Source: Lucinisca nassula
Taxonomy: Eukaryota > Mollusca > Bivalvia > Lucinida > Lucinidae
Assembly (NCBI GenBank): GCA_963580285.1
Contig: OY757016.1
Coordinates: 42,671,124-42,735,123, forward strand
Length of the DNA: 64,000 nt
Direction of reading: 5' to 3'
The position numbers and the translations under genes were made by a program. The notes under the pieces are model-generated. The model ran no database searches, was not told where the DNA came from, and saw only the letters and a program-made list of their open reading frames with translations. Below are positions 9,200 through 19,293 of the stretch, piece after piece. How positions within the stretch are numbered: the first letter of the stretch is position 1; the number at the start of each line of letters is the position of its first letter.

Positions 9200-9205
9200 C
9201 GCACA
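9200..9205. repeat. Right target-site duplication CGCACA
   Basis: Identical to 3322-3327. The joined flanks read like the related, uninterrupted repeat copy near 11180-11215. Confidence 0.9.
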
Positions 9206-9400
9206 GACAATTTTTCCCAACCTCATTGATGCTCTATTAAATTTGGTTTCAATTTGCTAAGCAGAATCAATGAAGAAGTTACGGAATCTTAGGGATGCGG
9301 GACCAATGTTCATTTAATGACCTTGAGCTTTAATATTTATAAAAAACAACAACATTTACTTGATTGCATAATTAAATATTGATGCCGTAAGCTACAGTTC

Positions 9401-9700
9401 CGCCCATCGGGGGCTTGAAGAAATAGATTGGGCTCCATGATGTTTCTACACAGAGTTGAAACCGACCGCACATGAGTACTGGTAAACCGTTTAGAAGTTC
9501 TAAGCCTGCCCAGGAAAGGCGGTGCAAGTTGGAACGTCCATGCGTATAAAGCCTTTTGGTTTCATTTGGGCGACAGGGCTTGAGATGTCATTTCATCGCA
9601 ATGTCGGGTAAAGGTCCCACAAAATTGGTAGCAAGGTCTCCAAATGACCTATACAGTGTTGATGGGGACGTTAAACCTCAAATCAAACAAACAATACAAA
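9401..9700 (+). repeat. SINE family A copy
   Basis: The head is CCGCCCATCGGGGGCTTGAAG and the middle TACTGGTAAACCGTTTAGA. The tail GACGTTAAACCTCAAATC is followed by a CAAA-type repeat, which is typical of SINEs. Other copies are at 11994, 15124, 24650, 27035, 45287, 57748 and 62437. I see no tRNA-like A/B boxes in its head, so its origin is open. Confidence 0.75.
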
Positions 9701-10364
9701 AACTTCACAAAAAAAGTCCACTGCTTTGCCACTTTACCATTCAAATACCTAAGTGACAAAAGTTGACCTTGCCATAAAACAGGTCAAAGTCAACTCAGGG
9801 TCACCATCTAAACATACTTGGTAGGGCCCAAGTTCCTTATGCTACCTACGAAGTTTCAAGGTTATTGGCTGTTTTGTTCCTGGGCAGAATATTTTCAAAG
9901 TTTTTTTAACCATACATATATGAGCATTGGGCCATCCTGGTAATGTCACTCAAAGCCACGAATAAACTTTTATTGCCCCATATCATAGATGCTCCAAATG
10001 TATATATTTTTTAATCAACTCATTACCTTTACAACAGAAGAAGACAAAAAATACTGCATCTGAAGCACCCAGGACAAACGTCAAGAAGTGATCTTCACTT
10101 TTGGAATTGATAAACTTCCATTTAGCTGATTGCAAACAGCAATTCTGATGCCATAAGCTGCAATAGAATCTGAAAAATACACTGTTTTGCCTTTTTCCAC
10201 ATACAAATGCCTAAGTGACCAAATTTGACTTTTCTGTTAAATAGGCCATTGTTAACAAAAGTTCATCATTTGAAAAAACTTGATAGGGCCCAAGTCCTTT
10301 ATGTACCAAGGTCCATGGTAATCGGCCATTTAAATTTGGTTTCTGAGATGATTTTCAAAGGGTT
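9701..10364. other. Gene-free dispersed-repeat tract
   Basis: Contains repeated wording such as AACTTGGTAGGGCCCAAG and CAAGTTTCAAGGTCATCG, also present at 3180-3320 and 11440-11560. It is part of a dispersed repeat family several hundred bases long. No gene. Confidence 0.55.
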
Positions 10365-11130
10365 TTTGTCGCGCCTGCTATTAGCATGACGCGATATAGG
10401 CGTCCGATTTTTCGCCCGTTCGTCTGTCCGTTTGTCAATCTGTCAACATTTGCGACAACCCTAGCGTTCACGCACACGGTCAAGTTCATTTCTCAAGAAC
10501 TATAAGAGCCTTATTAATGATACTTGGTACAGACTTGCATCTGGGGATGGCAACAGTAATGCAAGCATCCCTATTTGACCTTGCCCGACTTTTCATGGTT
10601 CACTGACTTTGAAAACTATTGCGTCAAACCTTATGTTTACCCTACTATTTATGTTCATTTCTCAAGAACTGAAAAAGATTCATTAATGATACTTGGTGCA
10701 AATATGCATCTGGGGATGGGAACGATAATGCAAGCATCCATATTTGACCTTGACCCACTTTTCAAGGTTCACTGACTTTGCGTCAATCCTAGCGTTCACC
10801 CTACTGTTCAAGTTAATTTTTCTAGAACTATAAGAGCTTCATTAATGATCTTTGGTAGGTTCAAACTTGCATACTGCAATTATCCGTATTTGACATTGAC
10901 CTTCATTTCATGGTTCATTGACTTTGCGATCTATTGTGTCAACCCTAGTATTCACCCTAATGGTCAAGTCCATTTCTCAAAAACTATAAGGACGTCATAA
11001 ATGATGCTTGGTACAACCCTGCATCTAGGAGTGGTTACTTTAATGCAAGCAACCATGTTCGATCTTGACCTAAATGCCATGGCTTTATGACTTTGCGCCC
11101 CACAGGCGCGACATAGCCATCGGCGAAATA
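10365..11130. repeat. Modular element with about 165-bp tandem units
   Basis: Starts TTGTCGCGCCTGCTATTAGC and ends near 11105-11130 with CAGGCGCGACATAGCC, which are inverted matches. A GTCTGTCCGTTTGTC microsatellite-like start is followed by four units of about 165 bp sharing TTTCTCAAGAACTATAAGAG and GCATCTGGGGATGG. Chance open frames only. Confidence 0.6.
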
Positions 11131-11814
11131 CTTGTTAATATATAAATGGGCATGGTGGCCATCTTGGTTATGTGACCAAGATCACACAATCAAACTTTCA
11201 TTGTCCCATCCAATAGAGGTTCCACGTATAAATTGGTTTCAATCGACCCAGTAGTTTTAGTAAAGAAGAAAATAAAAATGCTGAATACGAGATATCCAGA
11301 ACAAAGGTCCGTAAATGACATTGGCCTTGACATTGATAAACTTTCATTCAGCTGATTGCAAATAGCAATTTGGATGCCTTAAGTTACAATAGAATATAAA
11401 AACGTCACTATTTTGTCTTTTTTTCCACATAAAAATGCCTAAGCGATGGTAGTGCCCGAGTCCCTTATGCTGCAAACCAAGTTTCAAGGTCATCAGTCAT
11501 TTGGTTCCCGAGCGGAAGATTTTCAAAGAGTTCGTACCATATATAGACATGGCGGCCTTCTTCTTCATACTAAACAGATCTTACAATAAATTTTCATTAA
11601 CCTATCCCATTACTCCACACGTAATTGGTTTCAGCCCAGTACTTACAGAAAAGTTCTGAATTGAGACATCCAGAACGAAGGTCATTAACTGGCCTTGACC
11701 TTTGGAATTGGCGAACTTTCTTTCAGGTGATTGCATATAGAATTCAGATGCCTTTACTTACAATAGTATCTGAAAAAAAAAAAAAAAAAAAAAAACTGAA
11801 AGGGGTGTCAGGGT
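11131..11814. other. Gene-free dispersed-repeat tract
   Basis: Another copy of the repeat interrupted by the Polinton. 11182-11215 reads GACCAAGATCACACAATC and TTTCATTGTCCC, the empty-site equivalent. A 22-base A run is at about 11777-11796. Confidence 0.55.
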
Positions 11815-11955
11815 TGTTCTGTTCGAGGTTAGTTGTAAACAAATGCGCGTTCTTTGAGCTAACAGTGTGTATCCAGATCAGAGGGCGCGTTCTGCCGCGT
11901 CTGATCTTGGTATACACTGTTTGCCCATGACCCCAAAAGGACCGCTAGGCATATA
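11815..11955. repeat. Palindromic repeat family E
   Basis: Inverted halves AACAGTGTGTATCCAGATCA and TGATCTTGGTATACACTG surround GGGCGCGTTCTGCCGCG. Related copies lie at 12835-12915, 22055-22120, 27340-27450, 35360-35420, 51940-52010 and 60235-60315. Confidence 0.65.
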
Positions 11956-11993
11956 TGGGTCAATACCATATACCAAGAGAGCCAAAGGTTTAT

Positions 11994-12296
11994 TGTTTTT
12001 GTTTGTTTGATTTGAGGTTTAACGTCCCCGTCAACACTGTTAAGGTCATTTTGGAGACGTTGCTTCCAATTTTGTGGGACTTTTACCCGACATTGAGATG
12101 AAATGACATCTCAAGCCCTGTTGCCCAATGAAACCAATAGGGTTTATTAGCATGGACGGTCCGCCTCGCACCGCGGTTCCTGGACAGGCTTAGATCCTCT
12201 AAGCGGTTTACCAGTACTAGTGTGCGGGTCGGATTCAGCTCTGCGTGGAAGCATCATGCAGCCCATATATTTCTTCAAGCCCCTAAGGGCGGGGGC
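11994..12296 (-). repeat. SINE family A copy
   Basis: Minus-strand copy. On the + strand it starts with the tail TTTGTTTGATTTGAGG and ends with the head complement at 12296. A 147-codon open frame on the minus strand crosses it and is not a gene. Confidence 0.75.
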
Positions 12297-12834
12297 AAAA
12301 AGGTTTATTGTGAAAGTATGTGTTATGATATTATTTCTTTCTATAAATGAGGTGGTTACAGCAAGTAAGGATAGTGGGTGGGGGGATTTGGTTATTTCTT
12401 CAGTTTCTACACTTCCATTCACTTTCCTCTTTCTCCGCTGACCTTCAGGTTCATTTCCTCTACTGTTTCTTTTATCTCTTTTGCTGGGATACGACACAAA
12501 ATGCCCCACAAGGGTTGACGTGTCTTTAAACCCCAACGCAATTAAGCAAACTATGTTTGAGGAAATAGTCATAATGTAATATGCATTCACTCTTCAATGA
12601 AAAAGACAAAACTTTGAAACATGTGGAATTTATAACCTAGAATATGATTGGACGACATGATGAGACAATTAATAAGTGTATACATAAATCCGGTGGAAGG
12701 AAAACCCCAAGTCTACCCTAATTACATGTACCCAAATCCACCTAATATTAATCCAGATTCCCTCATCTGTATCTGGCCTATTAATTGGAATTTTGGGCGA
12801 TTAACCCATTTAGTACCAGAAACCCAAAAACGGG

Positions 12835-12935
12835 GACCCTAGCGAACAGTGCAGGCCCAGATCAGACGTCGCAGAACACGGCGTCTGATCAGGGCCTCCA
12901 CTGTTTGCTAAAAGTTCTGTCATTTTCCAAATAAA
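12835..12935. repeat. Palindromic repeat family E
   Basis: AGTGCAGGCCCAGATCAGAC and its inverted partner TCTGATCAGGGCCTCCACTG flank GTCGCAGAACACGGCG. 12297-12834 holds no recognisable gene. Confidence 0.65.
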
Positions 12936-13074
12936 TTTTCACGAAAACACAACCTGACACCCATAAATTTTGAAATGGACTCTTGATATATATAAGGAGG
13001 AATATTCCATTTGGTACTAAAAGGGTTATATGGTTACATGGTAGAATATATCCATCATGACCAAAAATAAACTT

Positions 13075-13250
13075 TATTCACCATATTTGCATTATTTGCT
13101 GGCTCCCAGCTTGCACATTGTCATTTCTGGAAAAACAGGTAACCAGACCCCCCTGACCTTCAAAGGTCAGGGGGGGGGGGGGGTCTGGTTACCTGTTTTT
13201 CCAACACTGATAACCTTCAAACTAGGAAGCAGCAGATAATGCAAATAAGG
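13075..13250. repeat. Long palindrome with a G14 run
   Basis: Outer arms (ATATTTGCATTATTTGCTGG against the complement of CAGCAGATAATGCAAATAAG) and inner arms (GAAAAACAGGTAACCAGA, both sides) form one inverted repeat. The centre is CCCCCC TGACCTT CA AAGGTCA followed by 14 G, so only the G run breaks the symmetry. Confidence 0.85.
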
Positions 13251-13664
13251 GGAATAAATCTTGAGATGTTAGTAGATTGCAATCATTTTACCCCATATAG
13301 AATCAGATGCGGATCCTAGACATGAAAACTGTTCACTGAATGACATGTTCTAAATTCAGCCTTGGGGTTAAAATGAATTTGGTCAGAAACTTTGCTAATT
13401 CAATTTGATATTTAATTGACGATGAAATTAGTATAATGCCATTAACTATTTAAATAAACAAATACGGCACGCGTCGACTTTGATAAAACAATATCAATTA
13501 AAGACCGCCTGTAATTCCCGGGCTGTATTAAAAGTTGGTAAGATATTTGTAAATCTTACAGGAAAATCATTTATCTATTTTCTGTTGTTGTTTTTTTTTG
13601 TGTGTGTTTTTTTAGGATATAACCGCGCCGATAATTAAGAAAGCAACGTGTTAACAAGTCCGTG

Positions 13665-13870
13665 TAATGAGCCACTTTATATAGAGAAAACTGGGGTTTA
13701 CATAGGTATATATATTCATTTTTTATTTGTACTTCAAGACAAAGGTTGTGGGTACTCGTCAGGGCCGCCGTAATGAGGCGGTTCTAACGAGTACCCACAA
13801 TCTATGTAAATTAGAGAAACATCACATTTTTTATCAGAAAAGTAACTATTTTGGAGATATGAAAGAATGC
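13665..13870. repeat. Palindromic MITE family C copy
   Basis: Contains GTTGTGGGTACTCGTCAG, CCGCC and AGGCGGTTCTAACG, then GTACCCACAATCTATG. 13251-13664 and 13871-14100 show no gene. Confidence 0.65.
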
Positions 13871-14099
13871 ACTATGTTCTCGTAACGGAAAGAATATTTA
13901 CCAGCTTCTTTGCATTTAGCTATTATTCCCCCGTCAACAATATTTTATTATATTACATGCATTACAGAGAAATACCATGATTTCTACCAGACATAAACTT
14001 GGTATTTTCCTTTTTGCTAAGAAGAAATATTTCCTCTTAGCCGGGGAAATAAATCCCTTCAGCTGGAACTACTTTATGTACAAGATACGAGATACCGCT

Positions 14100-14273
14100 T
14101 TGCAGTAAAATTGTTCTATTCAAACGCGGGAAAGTTTCAATCACGGCGACGTTATTCATGACGTCATTGTAATGGCGTCTAAGAAATATCAACAGACGTT
14201 CAGAATGCGAGACGTTTGAGTCGGATGCAACGCTGAAACAAAAGAAAACATGGATATGACCATTGATTAGGAT
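14100..14273 (+). promoter_or_regulatory. Candidate promoter and noncoding first exon of the mucolipin gene
   Basis: A full CRE palindrome TGACGTCA is at 14159-14166 and a strong splice donor GAT|GTAAGT follows at 14271-14279. Between them is a six-codon open frame (ATG at 14250, stop TAG). The first coding exon has a splice acceptor just before it (17421-17423), so an upstream noncoding exon must exist. This is the best candidate I see, but nothing else proves it. Confidence 0.3.
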
Positions 14274-14519
14274 GTAAGTTTTGCTTTATTTAATCTAACG
14301 TTTTACTTGTTTTATCACTGAAACACTTTGTTTCTTCTATTTTTGTTCAAAACTGTAGAAAGCGCTTTCAAAATGGCGCCCATCCAGTTGTTCTTCCACT
14401 CAGATTCTGTAACACTTCGCTGATTGAACCGTTTACATGAGCTGTAAACAGTCAACTGAACGGGCATTCAGATCCAAAATTCAAGATCCAAACTCTCCTA
14501 AAAGTCTATGGAAGTGCAT

Positions 14520-14701
14520 GTAATATACAGATTATACATTTCTCCTATTTGAAATATGGGATTTATAAACCTCGGGAGGTAAAACAATCCTTTAAAGAAA
14601 CTCGTGCTTCGCACTCGTTTCTTTATCGGATTGTTTTACCTCCCTCGGTTTATAAATCCCATATTTCAACTAGGAGAATGAATAATCTATATGTAATACA
14701 G
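14520..14701. repeat. Palindromic MITE with nested hairpin
   Basis: Arms of about 70 bp (core AATATGGGATTTATAAACC and GGTTTATAAATCCCATATT; GGAGGTAAAACAATCC and GGATTGTTTTACCTCC) surround a second hairpin AAAGAAACTCGTGC ... GCACTCGTTTCTTT. Confidence 0.85.
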
Positions 14702-14974
14702 TAAAATTCCTATATTAATACCACCTTTGGGACTATTCAAAAGTGGTCTTTGAGGACATTTTATGCAGAAAATACAAAGTAAGAATAACTGTAACTTACT
14801 AAATAAGCTTTTTAAAGCAGAATTCAGTTTATATTGAGGTGGTCTAATAGCGGAATTTCACTGTTTTTAAAAGTAAGAAAGAGGAAGGAAATTATAAAGA
14901 AATACAAAAAATAAAAAAAAATAATGAAGTATGGTTGACTCGATGGACGGATGGGCAATAAACAGTGCCCATAA

Positions 14975-16176
14975 ATCAAAATTTTGTTGTAGTGATGCAG
15001 GCGAGCAAAAAGACTGAAGTAGTCTATCATCCAGCACCTGGTAAGCCTTACAAACTGAGCTTACAATCACAGTGAAAGGTCAAAGATTCCAAGTGGTAGA
15101 CAAGCTCACCTACCTTGGGAGCAGATTGGGGCTTGAAGAAATAGATGGGCTGCATGATGCTTCCACGCAGAGCTGAAACCGACCGCACACGAGTACTGGT
15201 AAACCGCTAAGAGGATCTAAGCCTGCCAGGCAAAGCGGTGCGAGTTGGCCACTCCATGCTTATAGCCCTATTGGTTTCATTGGGCGACAGGGCTTTAGAT
15301 GTCATTTCATCTCAATGTCGGGTAAAAGTCCCACAAAATTGGAAGCAACGTCTCGCAACTGACCTATACAGTGTTGACGGGCACGTTAAACAGCAAATCA
15401 ATCAAACAAACAAAACCCTCGGAGCACACTGTCAAAAGCCGTGTACATCGATGATGAAGTCAATGCCAGGATTGCCAAATCTAGTACAGCATTTGGCCGA
15501 CCACGCCGTAGTGTCTGGGATCGAAGTGGAATCCGACTTGACACAAAACTGAAAGTATACAGGGCTATGGTGCTGCCAACACTATTGTATGCGTGTGAAA
15601 CGCCAAAAGACTGAATCACACACATACTAGCTGTCTTAGAAAACTCTTAAAGATTAAGTGGCAAGACAGGTTTCCAGACACGGAAGTCCTGAACAGGGCA
15701 GGGATGCAAAGTGTACATACTCTTCTGAAATTAGCACAGTTAGATGGACAGGCCATGTTACCAGAATGCCTGAGGAACGTATGCCACAGAAAATTCTCTA
15801 TGGAGAACTGGACATGGGCAAACACTTCCAAGGCGGTCAGAAGAAGCGCTACAAGGACACCCTCAAAGCCTCCCTCAGGGACTTCAACATTCCAACAGAG
15901 TCGTGGGAACAAATTGCAAAGAACAGAACAAAGTGGCGAGGTTTCATCAAAAGAGGTGCCTATGAATATGAGGCAAAATGAATGAGTGAAGCTGAGCAGA
16001 AACGCGCACAGCCGGCAAAGCCAGAGCTAAGACATAATCAACAGCGCTGTCTTTTTCTAGCCTCTGTTGCTGTTTTCAACAGACAGTTCAGACCATCAGT
16101 CATCTTAGAACATTTCTCAAATATGTTGAGATTGGTCATTGTCAGTAATGGCAGACGAACTATTATTATTATTAGC
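14975..16176 (+). pseudogene. LINE retrotransposon 3' end, disrupted
   Basis: Conceptual reading, with several frame changes, gives fragments of a LINE C-terminal region: KKTEVVYHPAPGKPY, LTYLGS, YIDDEVNARIAKSS, RLDTKLKVYRAMVLPTLLY, MQSVHTLLKLAQL, GQKKRYKDTLKASL and NIPTESWEQIAKNRTKWRG. A Cys/His-like end follows (NRQFRPSV), and an ATT repeat tail lies at 16163-16176. This region follows the reverse transcriptase in a LINE type common in invertebrates. A SINE A (15124-15420) splits it after LGS. Frameshifts and stops make it inactive. Confidence 0.8.
15124..15420 (+). repeat. SINE family A inserted into the LINE remnant
   Basis: GGAGCA occurs immediately before (15118-15123) and after (15421-15426) the SINE, a probable target duplication. 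The LINE reading resumes directly after it. The tail is AAATCAATCAAACAAACAAA. Confidence 0.8.
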
Positions 16177-17423
16177 AGGCGAGACAAACTTTAATCGTGT
16201 TTGTGTCACAGGTGTGACTTTGATTGCTTTAACCATTATTTGATTTGTTTAGCTTGGAATCAAGTCGGTGTCTTTCTGAACAAAATTATGATAATATTGA
16301 CTAAGGTCCTTTGATGTCAATCATCTTGCTATTAGGTCTTTTGATGTCCATCCTCTTTCCTTAGAGCGCACAACGAAGGCTTTGATCGGACAGCGCTGGG
16401 CGCGTGTTTTAACTGTAGGAATGACTGTGTCCTGGCCCATATTAGATTCAATATTTTTATCAGCAACAGATTAGACTGTGAAAAACACAATGTGCTTAAC
16501 CGGTGCATCCACATAAATGTTAGAAAAAGTTATGCATTTACCTTTTTTTGGATTGTCACTGTTCGGTTCCATTCGGCTGAGGACAACTTTTTTGTAACAT
16601 GAATGTCATCATTGGTGGTGAGGTGTGTGTTTTTTTTTCTCTCCAAATCCATTTTCGTTCAAATTCTTTCCCAATCATTTCTATACTTTCGTATTAAGAT
16701 TCGAAATACGTCTGAGTGTACTAGTAGTTTCTTAAATTCGACGACGACGAAATAATAGAAATCTCAAACGATGTGAATATAGGATATAAAAGGACTCCTG
16801 ATGATGGTTTTGTTTCGTTGTTGTATTTGTATGAATTTTCTGTTCTATGTAACAGGTTATTTATTATTATTATTACTTTTCTTTTTTGGTTTTGGTTTTA
16901 CGGCCATTTTAAGCTTATTTTACTCATATCGAGCCAATCGTTAATCAGAGGTGGACGAAAACCGTGTACCGGGAGAAAAACCACATGACCTTCGGTTACG
17001 TTACAGGTTATAAAAAAATATTGTTAGAGCCCTACCAAAAAAGAAGTCACAATGGTTTTTAATGGATTTTATCTTTGTAATTGTCATGTTTAGAAACATC
17101 AAAATTAATAAAGTTGATTTGTTGTCCTGATGGATAAACATTAAGAAACCTTGAAAGGCTAGATACGTATAAGTGGATTTGGGTCAATATTATGTGAATT
17201 TCGGTAAATCAGGTAGATCTGGGTGGATGTGGGTTTTTCGTCGTATCACATAAATCTACTTGTACATTTAAATGTACATCGTTTTAAAAATGAAAGGGAC
17301 TCCTTTCATAGGGGCTTCTCCTTCAGGAGTAGCCGTCCTTTTCGCAGAAAAGACTTTTATTTAGAATTTCCTTTCAGTGTGTAACAAAGGTTTCTTGGCA
17401 CTTGTTTTTGTTTACTTTTACAG
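16177..17423. other. Gene-free stretch with repeat fragments
   Basis: 16360-16440 resembles palindromic family D (GAGCGCACAACGAAGGC). 16885-17010 resembles the 3' part of the SINE at 24240-24470. 17290-17345 has a small hairpin (GGGACTCCTTTCATAGG; TCCTTCAGGAGTAGCCG). Nothing else recognised. Confidence 0.4.
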
Positions 17424-17437
17424 TTCCATTACTGAAG

Positions 17438-17614
17438 ATGAAAAGTTTCTCAGATGAAGAGCCGGACGAGTACGAAACACGAGCCCTCCGCCGATATCTG
17501 AAGATGTACTTTTACAGGGCTTTCAAGTGGAAAGATAACTCCTGCTCATTTCAGCTGTTTTTCTTTTTCTGTTTTCTGGTGGAAATTTCCAAACTCACAT
17601 GCGTAACTATTCAG
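17438..17614 (+). CDS. Trpml: Mucolipin exon 1 (coding): N-terminus and start of TM1
   Basis: The acceptor TTTTACAG ends at 17423 and the ATG follows 14 nt later. The 59 codons begin MKSFSDEEPDEYETRALRR, include the basic segment LRRYLKMYFYRAFKWK and enter TM1 (QLFFFFCFLVEISKLTCVTI). The donor is CAG|GTACAG at 17615, phase 0. The basic segment matches the place where TRPML proteins bind phosphoinositides. The start was chosen as the first ATG after the acceptor; an earlier in-frame ATG at 17402 lies in the intron. Confidence 0.85.
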
Positions 17615-19250
17615 GTACAGTAGTCACAGATAAGATAGGCAGGCGGGCAGTTCAAGTGTTACGTCAACTTAGTTTGCATTATGAAAAACACGTCCATGTG
17701 AACATGGTGTCAGAAAAATGACGTATATTGGGTAAAAATCGTAATAATTTTTACATTTTTTCTTTCAACATAGATTGTCGGTGCTTACAGTACCCACAAC
17801 ATATGTTTTTGAGCAAAAATAAGGCAGATAATGTTTACCGCGTTAAGCCCCATTTTGCTCTATATAAAGTTGGGTTTGGAGTGGCCTTCGTTTCACGGAC
17901 TTGTTTTCGTGATGAGTTTACAAGAAGATTCGGTAGAATGCCTTTTGTATCATGTGCTTTTTGCTCAGGGCCCAAATGACCATATACAGCATACATTTGT
18001 TTGTGTTCCGTTCGGGTGACTTGGTTTACCCTTTTTGTCCATAACATATTCAAAAGGCAGGCGCAAATGATAGCTCTGCCCTGCCAATATTAAATGAAAC
18101 GACCATAAAAGACTACAAGCCATACAACTAGCCACAACAATTATGGTTAATACCCTTCGTAATGCTTAGTGTTTATAACAATTTTGGTTTTCTTTTCCTT
18201 ATTATTGACCATTAACTTGCTGGGGTATCTAATAAGCAGTGCTCATTCATTTTTGTTTTCACTTGTGCCAGCTGTGTGACGGTGAACGCGGATCGTTCTC
18301 AAAAATGGGCTTGATCTTACTAATGATAGATTTGTTAACTGCAGACCCGGGTAAAGGACATCCCTTGTCGGAACTGAATTTTGTAAACCGCCTATAACTG
18401 TGGAAATGACATTTGTTTATCCCCATAAATTAGACACATCTCATCATGTAAGGCTTTTGACACTCAGTCCCAACTTATAGCGGGGCTTTATATAATCCCT
18501 GATTTCAGAAACATGTTCTTTTTTTTCTTAACCATTTTCAACGTTATGACTATGGATACACCCGAAAGCCATCGAAATTGAAAATAGTTCTTGAACACCC
18601 CTCATAATCCGAGCGTTATTTGATACTATTGGTAATTGAAATGAAAACAAGTGTCAGCTCCTTAATTTAAGAAATGAATTTGCTTTACATTACGATAACA
18701 CACCCGTACGACATAGTGCATTTTTTCACATCTTCAAAATGGCCATTTTTTCTGATGAAAATCCGTGATATTTTTCTTATAAATACTGCAAACATAGGTT
18801 GTGGGTGCTCGTTAGAACCGCCTCATTGAGGCGGTTCTAACGAGTACCCACAACCTATGTATAGGGGCAGAAATAAGAAAAATAATGTCCACCCCCTTAA
18901 ACCCCAGTTTTCTCTATATAAAGTGGGGTATAGGGGGGTCTTCATTTCACGGACTGGTTCACGTGATGATTTAACAACACTGAAGTATTAACAACATCGG
19001 GTCAGCAACAAAGTTTTAGAATTCTCCGATGTTGTTCGGTGCTCACTTAAACTTTGCTCGTGACCCGATGTTGTTCAGACAACTTTGTGTGACCCGTGTA
19101 CATATAAATGTGAAAAAAATCTTCATTAATTATTATGTCTCCCCCGAATTTTTTTTTCGGAGAGACATATTGTTTTTCCCCCAGGCGTCTGTCTGTCTGT
19201 CTGTCCGTCCGTCCGTCCGTCCATCCGTCCGTCCGTCCGTCCGTCCGTCC

Positions 19251-19293
<43 letters not shown>

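Noticed and set aside
12147..12590. 147-codon minus-strand open frame
   Set aside because: Half of it is SINE family A in reverse; no recognisable domain.
17402..17437. Earlier in-frame ATG at 17402 as mucolipin start
   Set aside because: It lies upstream of a good splice acceptor (TTTTACAG ending at 17423), so it is probably intronic.
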